Counted from the stretch's first letter, positions 43,535 to 51,594 are shown. The stretch: 64,000 nucleotides of DNA from Mesorhizobium sp. (GCF_017306545.1 NZ_JAFKID010000022.1:1-64000), one strand, 5' to 3'. Translations and numbers: made by a program. The notes: a model not told the origin generated them from the letters alone.

Positions 43535-44119
43535 ATGCTGAAGAACGCACTCCTGACGCTCCTTGCGATCGCCATCGCCGTCGGCCTCGGCGGCGGCAGC
43601 GTCTGGTATACGCTCAATGCGCAAAGCGGCATCGGCGCCATCCGCATCGGGCCGTGGACCGCCTTCCCCGCCATCGGCACGCCGAACGCCGATCCCTACT
43701 CGCAGGCCCGCGTCGCCAGGGAGGGCGTCCTGGCGCTCGGTCGGGCAGAGGGCCTGTCTTTCGTGGCCGAGCGCGATTCGGCAGGGCAGGCGCTGCGGCG
43801 CGAATGCGCCTATACGATCGAAGGCGGTTTTCCGACCGCGCGCTTCTGGACGCTCTATGCGGCGGACCGGTCGCTCGACGTCATCGCCACCGGCAAGCCG
43901 CGGCCCGCCGCCCTGCACTCCTACGAGATCCTGCGGACGGCAGACGACACGGCGCGCATTTCCGTCTCGCGCCATCCCGCCCCCGGCAACTGGCTTCCCG
44001 TCACCGGCAGCGGGACGCTCTATTTCGTGCTGACCTTCTACGACACGCCGATCGCCAACAGCACCGGACTGTCCGACGTGGTGCTGCCCGGCATCGAGAA
44101 GGGCCGGTGCGATGCGTAA
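43535..44119 (+). CDS. DUF1214-domain exported/membrane protein
   Basis: About 194 residues from ATG 43535, at the membrane helix (LLTLLAIAIAVGLGGGSVWY); ATG 43508 is an alternative and neither has a clear ribosome site. The body has the DUF1214 features ADPYSQARVAREGVLALGRAEGLSF and the C-terminal YFVLTFYDTPIANSTG. It overlaps the DUF1254 gene by 8 bases. DUF1254 and DUF1214 usually occur in one polypeptide in other bacteria; here, as in other rhizobia, they are split into two adjacent membrane-anchored proteins that probably act together. The function is unknown. Confidence 0.85.
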   Translation: MLKNALLTLLAIAIAVGLGGGSVWYTLNAQSGIGAIRIGPWTAFPAIGTPNADPYSQARVAREGVLALGRAEGLSFVAERDSAGQALRRECAYTIEGGFPTARFWTLYAADRSLDVIATGKPRPAALHSYEILRTADDTARISVSRHPAPGNWLPVTGSGTLYFVLTFYDTPIANSTGLSDVVLPGIEKGRCDA

Positions 44120-44666
44120 ACTCCTTTACGCCGTGCTGCTCGGCCTGGTCGGCGCCGGCATCGTTCACATCGTCGTGCTTCTATTGGTCCCGGATTTCTC
44201 GGAGCGCGATGCCTGGTCGCAACTGGCGGCCGGCTCGGACCTCTATCGCATGACGCGCCTGGACGCCGAGGCAGGCGGGCCGCCGATCGTCAAATCCGTC
44301 GACCCGCTGTTTTTCGCCGCTGCGTGCCGTTTCGACCTGAACGACGGCATGGTGCAGATCACGGCCCCCGGCCAGGTGCCTTTCTGGTCCGTGTCCGTCT
44401 ATGACCGCAACGGCCACAACGTCTACAGTTTCAACGATCACAGCGCGACGGACGGACGGCTCGACACGGTCGTGCTCACCCCCGCGCAGATGATCGAGGT
44501 GCGCAAGGAACTGCCGGAGGACTTCGCCGGATCGATCTTCGTCGAGGCGCCGATCGGCGAGGGCATCGCCGTGATACGCAGCTTCGTCCCGGACGAAAGC
44601 TGGAAACCGACCGTGCGGCGCTTCCTCGCCGGCGCAACCTGCGACCTGGAAGGTTTCGGAGACTGA
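44112..44666 (+). CDS. DUF1254-domain exported/membrane protein
   Basis: 184 residues. A hydrophobic N-terminal segment (LLYAVLLGLVGAGIVHIVVLLLV) is probably an uncleaved anchor. The DUF1254-like part has VDPLFFAAACRFDL, PFWSVSVYDRNGHNVYSFND and a final Cys. It starts inside the end of the DUF1214 gene and the two form an operon after the penicillin-binding protein gene. No catalytic residues are recognised. Confidence 0.85.
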   Translation: MRKLLYAVLLGLVGAGIVHIVVLLLVPDFSERDAWSQLAAGSDLYRMTRLDAEAGGPPIVKSVDPLFFAAACRFDLNDGMVQITAPGQVPFWSVSVYDRNGHNVYSFNDHSATDGRLDTVVLTPAQMIEVRKELPEDFAGSIFVEAPIGEGIAVIRSFVPDESWKPTVRRFLAGATCDLEGFGD

Positions 44667-44681
44667 CCGCTCAGCGCCGGG

Positions 44682-44870
44682 TCAGTGTCTCGGCGCCGGC
44701 TTCTCCGCCGGCAGGCGCGCCGGCTCCGACGCTCCTGTTCCCCGCTCGGCGCCGCCCGGATGCTCGTAGCGGATGCCGGGAAAGATGATGACGGCCGCCG
44801 GTGTCGCAAAGGTTCGTGGCGTCCGGCCTGTCGCCACCGTTCGTGGCGTAAAAGACAGTATCCTGCCCAT
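44682..44870 (-). CDS. Small protein of unknown function (62 residues)
   Basis: It starts at ATG 44870 (MGRILSFTPRTVATG) and contains a short hydrophobic beta-like core, AAVIIFPGIRYEHPG, which resembles small proteins seen in rhizobial genomes, flanked by Pro/Arg-rich ends. No signal peptide or known domain is visible. It is convergent with the DUF1254 gene (16 bases apart). Another frame in the same place is also open, so the call rests mainly on the IIFPGIRYE core. Confidence 0.45.
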   Translation of the reverse strand: MGRILSFTPRTVATGRTPRTFATPAAVIIFPGIRYEHPGGAERGTGASEPARLPAEKPAPRH

Positions 44871-44944
44871 GGTTCGCGTATTCCTCTCGGTTCGACCGGA
44901 GCACAACGCAACGCCTCCAATGCTTGATTAAGGCTCCCAGAGAG

Positions 44945-44960
44945 TTAACGGAGCGCTAAC
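44945..44960. promoter_or_regulatory. Possible CtrA binding site upstream of the DUF2336 gene
   Basis: TTAA-N7-CTAAC at 44945-44960 differs from the CtrA consensus TTAA-N7-TTAAC by one base. An extra TTAA half-site lies at 44928-44931. It sits in a 187-base region between two divergent genes, about 100 bases before the DUF2336 start. Confidence 0.4.
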
Positions 44961-45057
44961 GGATCGCCGCTAATTTGAGCTTGTTCCGGCGCACGGCGAG
45001 GCTGGCGGTCAAGGCCCGAGCGGCGGAAAGTGTCGGTTGGCGTAAGGCGTATCCTTC

Positions 45058-46050
45058 GTGTCTTCATCGGATTTCCGTCACATTGCGACGCGCACAGAAG
45101 CCGGAAAGGCCGAACGGCTGTTCCGCGCGGCCATCTCCGCCTTTTGCTGCCTGCCGCGTCCGTCGCGGCGCGAGATCGCGCAGCTGGAAGACCTCGCCCT
45201 GCCGCTCTTCGACGGCGTATTGCCCGATGGATTGCGCTTCGCGGCGGCAACGCTTTCCGAATGCACCTACGCCCCGACCGGGCTCGTGCGGCGCCTGTGC
45301 GAAGCGTCCGTCGATGTCGCAGCTCCCTTGCTGATCCGCTCGCAGGCGCTGACCGACATCGACCTGATCGCGCTGATCGGCCGGCACGGCCTGCCGCACG
45401 CACGCGCCATCGCCAGGCGCAAGGACCTCAACCCGACGATAGCCAAGCTCATCCGCGCCCTCGAGAAGCCGGCACTCGTTCACAGCGCGCCGGCAGCCGC
45501 GCCCGAGGCGCCCTCCCCCGAGGCTCCAAAAGCGCCGGAACGCATTCCCGGACAGGCTGCGGAAGAAACCAGGCGCAAGTTGCGGTCGATCATGCTGGCC
45601 GACAGCCTGGCGGAACAGGGCGCGCTCAATCCCTCCGCCCGTTCGGGCACCTATGCCAGACTGCGCGAGACGGCGCTGACCGGCAACGCCGCGTTCTTCC
45701 AGACGGCGCTGGCGGATGCGCTCGGCATCGATTTCGTCACGGCGCGCGCCCTGACGGCGTCGGCGGACCATGCCGGCCTGCTGACGGCGCTGCGGGCCCT
45801 CGACATCGGCGAAGACAAGGCTTTTCTCATCGCCGTCGCCGTGTTCCCGACCCACTTCCCGCATCCGCAGGCGATCCGGCTGTTTCTCGACCGCTACCGC
45901 CTTCTGCATCGCGAGGCGGCGGCAGAACAGGTCCGCGAATGGAAGGCGGAGGCGGCGTCCAAGGCCATCATCGAGGCTAAGCGGGCGACGGCCAATTGCG
46001 ACCGCCCCGCCGCTCCGGCCAGGCCGGCGTCGGTCCTCAAAGCGTCGTGA
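45058..46050 (+). CDS. DUF2336-domain protein
   Basis: 330 residues from a GTG at 45058. It is mainly helical, with HEAT-like repeat segments (LALPLFDGVLPDGLRFAAATLSE, ALTDIDLIALIGRHGLPHARAIARR) typical of DUF2336, a Pro/Ala-rich linker (about 143-165) and a second helical domain. No signal peptide; cytoplasmic. DUF2336 proteins are widespread in alphaproteobacteria and some are near motility or cell-cycle genes, but their activity is not known. Its last 14 bases overlap the convergent DUF1491 gene. Confidence 0.85.
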   Translation: MSSSDFRHIATRTEAGKAERLFRAAISAFCCLPRPSRREIAQLEDLALPLFDGVLPDGLRFAAATLSECTYAPTGLVRRLCEASVDVAAPLLIRSQALTDIDLIALIGRHGLPHARAIARRKDLNPTIAKLIRALEKPALVHSAPAAAPEAPSPEAPKAPERIPGQAAEETRRKLRSIMLADSLAEQGALNPSARSGTYARLRETALTGNAAFFQTALADALGIDFVTARALTASADHAGLLTALRALDIGEDKAFLIAVAVFPTHFPHPQAIRLFLDRYRLLHREAAAEQVREWKAEAASKAIIEAKRATANCDRPAAPARPASVLKAS

Positions 46051-46384
46051 CCGCGAGCAGGTCTTCGACCGCATCGCTCCCCGCTTCGATCTCGACCACC
46101 CAGATATCGGAATCGAACCGCTGTTCCTTCGCGAGCCGTGCTTCCAGCGCCGGCGCTTCCTCGCCCTCGCCGATCCGGACGAAAAGCCGGTCCTGCGGGT
46201 GTGCGGTGTCGTAGCTCGCCTGCGGCGCCGGGCCGAAAAGCTGTACGGCGCCGAATCTGTCGCGCACCAGAACGAAGACGGTGCCCGCTTCGGCCGCGCC
46301 GCGCCGCATGACGGCGGCAAAGCCGCCGCCGGAAAAAATCCGGCGGGTCAACGCCGACACCCAAAGATCGGTGGTAACTCGCAT
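46037..46384 (-). CDS. DUF1491-family protein
   Basis: 115 residues. It begins MRVTTDLWVSALTRRIF and contains the family motifs GGGFAAVMRRGAAEAGTVFVLVRDR and RLAKEQRFDSDIWVVEIE. It is a small cytoplasmic alphaproteobacterial protein without known function. It precedes, on the same strand, no close partner: the peptidoglycan-binding gene stops 72 bases upstream. Confidence 0.9.
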   Translation of the reverse strand: MRVTTDLWVSALTRRIFSGGGFAAVMRRGAAEAGTVFVLVRDRFGAVQLFGPAPQASYDTAHPQDRLFVRIGEGEEAPALEARLAKEQRFDSDIWVVEIEAGSDAVEDLLAVTTL

Positions 46385-46456
46385 ATGCCGCTCGCTCCGA
46401 CTGCCTGCGTCCGTTCATAGCGGCATCGAAGGACGGCGGCGAGCGGAAAGCCGACG

Positions 46457-47230
46457 TCAGTTGGTCAGGCCGATCTCGCGCATCTTGGTGTAGACGACCT
46501 CGTCGGGCTCGCCGGTTTCGGGCAGGCCGAACAGAGCCTGGAATTCCTTGATCGCCGCCTTGGTGCGGCTGCCGACCATGCCGTCCAGCTTGATGTCGTC
46601 GTTGCCGAAGGCCTTCAGACCGGCCTGGATCTTGACGATCCGGGCATCGGCCGCCGGCGAAGGTTGCGCAGGCGTTACGGCCCCGGTTAGCGCGGCTTGC
46701 GGCGGCGCCGCTGCCTGCCCGCGCGGCGTCGGATGCGGAACGGCGGCGGTCGTCGGCGTGGCGCCGAGCTGTTCGAGGAGGGCATCGTCAATGCCGCCCG
46801 AAGCCAACCCCACCTTGCTCCGATAGACATCGATCGCCTTTTGCGTGTTCGGCCCCTGGAGGCCGTCGACCGTTCCGGAATAGAAACCGAGGGTCTTCAA
46901 TATTTCCTGCACCTGCTGGACGACAGGATCGCTCTTGGGAACGGGCGGCGGCGCCGGCCGCTCGATGTTGATGGTCGTTTCCGGCTCGTCCGGCACCGGG
47001 GTCGGGAAGTGCTCGATGCTGCGGGTGGCGAAGAAGGCACCCTTATGCGGGAAGGGCTGGTACCACAGCGCATTGGCCGAGACATAGAACAGCGTCACCA
47101 GGAAGGCGGTCGAGCCGCCCACCAGCACAGGATTTGCCGCCACCAGGCTGCCCAGGGCGACCGCGCCGGACCCCAGGGCATTGCGCCGTGCGGGCGCCTT
47201 TTTCTCAGGCCGTTTTGCGGAACGCGCCAT
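46457..47230 (-). CDS. Membrane-anchored peptidoglycan-binding-domain protein
   Basis: 257 residues. A basic cytoplasmic N-terminus is followed by a membrane helix (about 31-50). Two peptidoglycan-binding (PG_binding_1) domains face the periplasm: VVQQVQEILKTLGFYSGTVDGLQGPNTQKAI (about 103-133) and KIQAGLKAFGNDDIKLDGMVGSRTKAAI (about 199-228), linked by a Pro/Ala-rich stretch. It lacks a recognisable enzyme domain. It overlaps the end of the kinase gene by 26 bases, so the two are coexpressed; a link between cell-wall state and the kinase is possible but unproved. Confidence 0.88.
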   Translation of the reverse strand: MARSAKRPEKKAPARRNALGSGAVALGSLVAANPVLVGGSTAFLVTLFYVSANALWYQPFPHKGAFFATRSIEHFPTPVPDEPETTINIERPAPPPVPKSDPVVQQVQEILKTLGFYSGTVDGLQGPNTQKAIDVYRSKVGLASGGIDDALLEQLGATPTTAAVPHPTPRGQAAAPPQAALTGAVTPAQPSPAADARIVKIQAGLKAFGNDDIKLDGMVGSRTKAAIKEFQALFGLPETGEPDEVVYTKMREIGLTN

Positions 47231-48983
47231 CGGCCTCCCCCTTGCTTGCTCTCGCCGACGGCATCAGCAGGACCACCGGCTTGTCCGAGCCCTGCTTCGG
47301 CCCGTCCAGCGGCAGGCTGATCGAAACCTTGGTGCCCTCTCCCGGCGCGCTCTCGATCGACATCGTACCCTCGTGCAGCGCGACCAGCCCCTTCACCAAG
47401 GACAGGCCGAGGCCGGTGCCTTCGAAGCGGCGCGTGTAGTCGTTCTGGATCTGCATGAACGGCTTGCCGAGATTGGCGAAATCCTTTTCCTCGATACCGA
47501 TGCCGGTGTCGCTGACCCAGAAATGCAGGCGCGAGCCGACACGCTGAGCGCCGATGGCGACATGGCCGCCGCCCGGCGTGAATTTCACGGCGTTGGAAAC
47601 CAGGTTGATGAGGATCTGCTGGACGGCGCGGCGGTCGGCGTTGATCTCGCCGGTGTCGGCCACGCGCGCCTCCAGGACGACGCCTTTCGTTTCGGCCTGC
47701 AACCGCATCAGCGACTGACACATATCGACGGCATCGGAAAAGTGGAACGGCTCCGGCTGCACGCCGTAAGTGCCGGCCTCGATGCGCGACACGTCGAGGA
47801 TGGACGTCACCACTTCGAGCAAATGCTGGCCGGACTCGCGCACCAGTTCCACATATTCCTTCTGCCGAGGGTCCTTGAAGGGCCCGAACATCTCGTGCAG
47901 CAGCATGTCGGAAAAGCCGATGATGGCGTTGAGCGGCGTGCGAAGCTCATGGCTGACCGCCGCCAGGAAACGGCCCTTGGCGATATCGGCGCCGGCCGCC
48001 GCTTCCCTTGCGGCTTCCAGTTCCTCGCGCAGACCCTGCGCCTCGCCGCCGTCGCGCAGCAGGCCGATGAAGCAGTCCGTCTCACCCGAACGCATCAGTT
48101 CCAGATCGAACGGACGATAGCGGTCGCCGGGATCGTCGGCTCCGCTGCGCGGCATGCGCAGGCGCAGGCTCAATCGCTGCCGCGAAGCTCCGTCGCGCAG
48201 GTCCGCCAACGCGCTGAGATAGGGCACGCGGTCGGCGATATGGATGCGGTCGAACAGGCCGGTGCCGGCCAGCAGAGCGGGCGCCAAGCCGAGCAGCGAC
48301 TGCGTCCTGGCCGAGGCCTCGACCACGTCGCCCGCCCGCGCCAAACGCAGGACGACGCCGTCGATGACGTCCTCAAGCCTGGCCTCTTCAGTCTCTTCCA
48401 CGCCCGAGACGGCCGCGAAATCGCCGAGGCGCGGCGCCAGCGTCAGGCCCCAGGCAAGCGGCAGCAGCCAATGCCATGCCGCCGGGATCGCCGCAGGAAA
48501 GACGGGTTCCAGCGCGTACTGCAAAACGAGCGCGGCGGCGGCCGCCGCCGCCGCCCAAACCGTTGCGCGGCGCGACCCCGACACCCAGGCGGTTTCCACC
48601 GGCAGCGCCAGCGCCAGCAGGACGACGGGCGATGCCAATCCGCCAGCAAGTGCGACGAGGCAAGCAAGGCCGAGGCTTCCCGCGATCAGCGCAATCCGGC
48701 CCGGCACCGCCAGGCTGCCGCTCGCGGAAGCCAAAAGCCCGGTGAACCAGCAGACGCCGAACGCTGCGAAAATGCCGGCGAGCGCCATGTCCACGCCAAG
48801 GCGAACCGCGCTCAAGGTGACGGCGGCGCCGCCGACCAGGAAAGGCGCCGCCATCATCAGGCCGATGAAGCGGCGCTGCGCGCGGCGCTCGCCCGCGGCG
48901 GCGACACAGGGATGGACGAGCCGGCCGCAACCCGCAGCCATCGCGTCGCATACGTCAATGTATCGGGTGGCCAGGGAACTCAA
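47205..48983 (-). CDS. divJ: DivJ-like polytopic sensor histidine kinase
   Basis: 592 residues. Five or six membrane helices fill residues about 38-185 with no large periplasmic loop. A PAS-like region (about 195-305) and a coiled segment lead to the kinase core: phospho-acceptor His near 345 in VSHELRTPLNAIIGFSD, N-box NLVSNAVKF, G-boxes DTGIGIEE and GTGLGLSLVKG. The layout of a multi-pass sensor with a PleC/DivJ-type core matches DivJ, which phosphorylates DivK in Caulobacter; as I recall, S. meliloti DivJ is encoded in the same general neighbourhood as feuPQ. Other PdhS-family kinases cannot be excluded without a tree. Confidence 0.6.
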   Translation of the reverse strand: MSSLATRYIDVCDAMAAGCGRLVHPCVAAAGERRAQRRFIGLMMAAPFLVGGAAVTLSAVRLGVDMALAGIFAAFGVCWFTGLLASASGSLAVPGRIALIAGSLGLACLVALAGGLASPVVLLALALPVETAWVSGSRRATVWAAAAAAAALVLQYALEPVFPAAIPAAWHWLLPLAWGLTLAPRLGDFAAVSGVEETEEARLEDVIDGVVLRLARAGDVVEASARTQSLLGLAPALLAGTGLFDRIHIADRVPYLSALADLRDGASRQRLSLRLRMPRSGADDPGDRYRPFDLELMRSGETDCFIGLLRDGGEAQGLREELEAAREAAAGADIAKGRFLAAVSHELRTPLNAIIGFSDMLLHEMFGPFKDPRQKEYVELVRESGQHLLEVVTSILDVSRIEAGTYGVQPEPFHFSDAVDMCQSLMRLQAETKGVVLEARVADTGEINADRRAVQQILINLVSNAVKFTPGGGHVAIGAQRVGSRLHFWVSDTGIGIEEKDFANLGKPFMQIQNDYTRRFEGTGLGLSLVKGLVALHEGTMSIESAPGEGTKVSISLPLDGPKQGSDKPVVLLMPSARASKGEADGAFRKTA

Positions 48984-49444
48984 CGCAACGCACTCGCACC
49001 TGTCTGCTTCGCAGATCGCTTTTGGTTAATCCGAAACTCGCATCCAGCCTTTAAGGAAAGAATAAAAGGCAGGTCCCGAAGCGGGATCGCCAGGGCGAAT
49101 ATCGGTGGCTGACCCCACCAGAACCAGGCCAATTGCGGCCATAGTAAACGGCAGGTTAGCCGCCTGGCCGCCACGCGCGACGGCGAACGACCGCCACCGC
49201 GGCCGGCGGAAAAACCTGCCGCCGTTATAAATCAGTATTTTAACTGGTTATCGCCGGGTAAACGGGAGAAACCGGCCTCCACCCGGTCTTGCCGGGTCAA
49301 GGCGAGGGCGCGTTTTTGCATAAAATTTGAAGAAAATTCTCGCGTGCCGATCAAGCCGCCTTTCGTGCGTCCGTGTCATGGTGTGCGTCAACCAAGAGGC
49401 CGCACCGACAGCCGTGCGGCCCGTCACAACGAGAGGGCAGTCAC
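48984..49444. other. Long intergenic region between the DivJ-like gene and DUF5330 gene
   Basis: 461 bases without a convincing gene. On the minus strand a TTAACCAA near 49024 is one base from a CtrA half-site (TTAACCAT) and lies about 40 bases before the kinase start. A small GTCCCG-CGGGAT hairpin lies near 49074-49089. An AT-rich stretch near 49225-49250 could hold the promoter of the DUF5330 gene. The weak reading frame starting at 49327 is rejected. Confidence 0.5.
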
Positions 49445-49786
49445 ATGGGCTTTCTGATCAAGGCCGCATTCTGGTTCTCGCTGGTGCTGCTGGCGCTTCC
49501 GCTGGGCACGAGCGGCAACGGAACGGACCAGCCGAGCGTCGGGCCGCTGGAGGCGCTGGCAGCGGCACGCGAAGCCGTCGGCGACATCGCCGGCATCTGC
49601 GAGCGCAAGCCGGACGTCTGCGTTACCGGCAAGTCCGCTCTCTACACGATCGCTACCCGCGCCAGGGAGACGGCGCGCATCGCCGGCTCCATGCTGGACG
49701 ACGGCGCCGGGCAGGCCGATGCGACGACCGCCGAGGCCAAGGCGGACACCAAGATCATCACCGGCAGCGTTCCGGCCAAGAACTGA
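49445..49786 (+). CDS. DUF5330-family exported protein
   Basis: 113 residues from ATG 49445, with GAGAGGGCA upstream. Signal peptide or anchor: GFLIKAAFWFSLVLLALPLG. The mature part has LEALAAAREAVGDIAGICERKPDVCVTGKSAL, with two Cys nine residues or so apart, the pattern of the rhizobial DUF5330 family. It is probably periplasmic. The function is unknown. A strong terminator follows directly. Confidence 0.85.
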   Translation: MGFLIKAAFWFSLVLLALPLGTSGNGTDQPSVGPLEALAAAREAVGDIAGICERKPDVCVTGKSALYTIATRARETARIAGSMLDDGAGQADATTAEAKADTKIITGSVPAKN

Positions 49787-49810
49787 AGACTTTCCGCTGC
49801 CCGACAGCAC

Positions 49811-49854
49811 CACCGCAGGCCGTGTCCTCTCGGCGCCTGCGGTGTTTTCTTTTT
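49811..49854 (+). terminator. Intrinsic terminator after the DUF5330 gene
   Basis: CACCGCAGGC (49811-49820) pairs perfectly with GCCTGCGGTG (49835-49844) and is followed by TTTTCTTTTT (49845-49854). It isolates the DUF5330 gene from sufE. Confidence 0.9.
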
Positions 49855-49891
49855 CCGTGACGCGGCGCTGCCGCCTCACTATATCCGGGCG

Positions 49892-50320
49892 ATGGCTGCC
49901 ACGATCGACACAATCCGCGACGATTTCTCCCTGCTCGACGCCTGGGAGGACCGCTATCGCTATGTCATCGAACTCGGCGAAGCGCTGCCGCCGTTTCCCG
50001 AGCCGCAACGGACTGGCGCCAACAAGGTGCCCGGCTGCGTAAGCCAGGTGTGGCTGACGACGGAGGTCGGCGCCGGCGACGACCCGCCCCTGACTTTCCA
50101 GGGCGATTCCGACGCCCATATCGTGCGCGGCCTCGTCGCCATCATGCTCGCCCTGTTTTCCGGACATGGCGCCAGCGAGATCCTGGCGACCGACGCCGAG
50201 GCGACGCTGAGGGAACTCGGGCTGGACGAGCATCTTTCGCCGCAGCGCGCCAACGGCCTGCGTTCCATGGTCAAGCGAATCCGCCACGACGCCGAGGCGG
50301 CGTTGCGGCAGCCCGCCTGA
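49892..50320 (+). CDS. sufE: SufE-family sulfur acceptor
   Basis: 142 residues. The persulfide-accepting Cys lies in NKVPGCVSQVW near residue 50, the family's signature. Residues before (DFSLLDAWEDRYRYVIELG) and after (IVRGLVAIMLALFSGHGASEIL) fit SufE. It takes sulfur from the cysteine desulfurase SufS and passes it to the SufBCD scaffold for Fe-S cluster assembly. The rest of suf is not in the window. It is convergent with the DUF6456 gene, 13 bases away. Confidence 0.93.
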   Translation: MAATIDTIRDDFSLLDAWEDRYRYVIELGEALPPFPEPQRTGANKVPGCVSQVWLTTEVGAGDDPPLTFQGDSDAHIVRGLVAIMLALFSGHGASEILATDAEATLRELGLDEHLSPQRANGLRSMVKRIRHDAEAALRQPA

Positions 50321-50333
50321 GAGCGCCGGCCCG

Positions 50334-51128
50334 TCAACCGATCGAGGGCCGGTAGTCCGCCGCGCCCCAATGCAGGACGCACGGGCGCTCCCGCTCCTTC
50401 ACCGGCGAATAGTGCCGCGCCAATGTCGCCAGCGCTGCCTTGAGAACCACCTTGGCCGACCGGACCGGCCAGCCTCGTTCGCTCTCGACCAGTTCCAGCC
50501 CCTTGAGAAAGCAACAGACGTCGATCAGCACGCCCGACAGTTCCGGGCCCACCGCCGCGATCGCATTGTCCACCCGCTGACGCGCACCGAGAACGGCGTC
50601 GGTCAGGTCCGCCCCGCCGCCGGCACCGCCGCGCCGGCCGGATGAAACGGAGGCGACCCAATTGGCCCCGAGCCTCGGCATGATCTGGCCGCGCGTATAG
50701 TCGGCGCGCAGCCGCTCGCCGGCCCGGAATTCCTCCATATCCAGAAACGGCTTGCCGTCCTTGCCCTTGCGCCGGACGAGTTGGGCCAGCGGCGATTCGG
50801 ACAGATTGGCGAGCGCGGCCGGAGCGTCGGGCTCGTCGAAAGTCACCAGGCCGATATCCCGCCGACCGTTTTCGGCTTGAAGCGAGAGCAGCCGCCGCGC
50901 CAGCGCCAACCCCTGCTCGGACAGCGCGACGGTGTGCGACGTCCGCACGACGACGCCGCGCGATGCCAGAACGGCCAGGAGGTCGCCCGGCACGGCGATC
51001 GTGCCTCGTTCGCCCGCCTCCAGCAACAGTTTCGCCCCGTTTGCGGCCTGGCGGATCGATGCCGGCCCGGCAACAAGGAACGACAAAAGGCGCCGGCCGG
51101 CCGCCGGTGAAGACATGATCTGTTCCAT
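50334..51128 (-). CDS. DUF6456-domain protein, candidate GafZ-type GTA regulator
   Basis: 264 residues from ATG 51128; an ATG at 51116 is possible. The N-terminal third is a helical, winged-helix-like region (GRRLLSFLVAGPASIRQA ... LLAVLASRGVVVRTSHTVALSEQG). The C-terminal half is DUF6456: SPLAQLVRRKGKDGKPFLDMEEFRAGERLRADYT, then RVDNAIAAVGPELSGVLIDVCCFLKGLE and a final helical segment that looks sigma-region-like. It lies 16 bases after a DnaA-C-type DNA-binding gene. The R. capsulatus activator GafA joins such parts in one protein; Caulobacter has them as GafY and GafZ, and GafZ has been described as an antiterminator. The role here is inferred. Confidence 0.6.
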   Translation of the reverse strand: MEQIMSSPAAGRRLLSFLVAGPASIRQAANGAKLLLEAGERGTIAVPGDLLAVLASRGVVVRTSHTVALSEQGLALARRLLSLQAENGRRDIGLVTFDEPDAPAALANLSESPLAQLVRRKGKDGKPFLDMEEFRAGERLRADYTRGQIMPRLGANWVASVSSGRRGGAGGGADLTDAVLGARQRVDNAIAAVGPELSGVLIDVCCFLKGLELVESERGWPVRSAKVVLKAALATLARHYSPVKERERPCVLHWGAADYRPSIG

Positions 51129-51144
51129 GATCGGCAGCCCGCAG

Positions 51145-51564
51145 TCAGAATTCCAGCCGGTTGCGGAAGGCCGCATGCGCGATCAGTTCCAGCTTCAGCA
51201 CGATCTGCTCGAATTCCATATCATCGCGAAGGTCCTCGACGACCTGGCAGGCATGCGCGACGGTGGTGCGATCCCGACCGAACCCGCGGCCGACCTCGGC
51301 CTGGGTCAGCCGCAACACCACATGCGCGACATACATGGCAACCTGTCGCACGCGCGAGGCCCCCATCGAGCTTTTGCCCGGCCTGCGCAAATCCTTGCTG
51401 GAAATCGAGAAGAAGGCCGCCGCGATGTCGATCAGGCATTCGCACATCTCCATCGCCACCTCGTCACGCCGCTTGGACAAAGCGTGGAATCCACAAGGCA
51501 CGGCCATGTCGCCTTCCCCGGCATCCACCGGCTCTTCAACAGGGATCGAGGATGTCTGAGGCAC
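51145..51564 (-). CDS. DnaA-C-type helix-turn-helix protein, candidate GafY-type GTA activator
   Basis: 139 residues from a GTG at 51564, chosen for GGGAGG seven bases upstream. The C-terminal part (ASRVRQVAMYVAHVVLRLTQAEVGRGFGRDRTTVAHACQVVEDL) is the DnaA domain IV fold, with the GRDRTTVAHA DNA-binding signature. The N-terminal part (about 1-50) has no ATPase, so this is not the replication initiator. It is followed closely by the DUF6456 gene. This pair corresponds to the halves of GafA, the direct activator of GTA expression. Other DnaA-C-like regulators exist, so the assignment needs a family comparison. Confidence 0.62.
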   Translation of the reverse strand: MPQTSSIPVEEPVDAGEGDMAVPCGFHALSKRRDEVAMEMCECLIDIAAAFFSISSKDLRRPGKSSMGASRVRQVAMYVAHVVLRLTQAEVGRGFGRDRTTVAHACQVVEDLRDDMEFEQIVLKLELIAHAAFRNRLEF

Positions 51565-51580
51565 TGAACTTCCTCCCAAT

Positions 51581-51594
51581 AGGAATAAGTTCCT
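51581..51594. promoter_or_regulatory. Inverted repeat just before the DnaA-C-type gene
   Basis: AGGAATAAGTTCCT (51581-51594) has 5-base arms around TAAG, within an AT-rich stretch directly upstream of the ribosome site at about 51571-51577. It could be an operator for feedback or cell-cycle control of the putative activator pair. It is short, so chance cannot be ruled out. Confidence 0.35.

Noticed and set aside
49074-49089. A hairpin upstream of the DivJ-like gene as a terminator
   Set aside because: The stem is six pairs and no minus-strand gene ends nearby, so there is nothing obvious to terminate.
51145-51564. A second DnaA replication initiator or origin region
   Set aside because: The protein has only the DNA-binding domain and lacks the AAA+ ATPase. 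No DnaA-box cluster or parAB/repABC genes are nearby.
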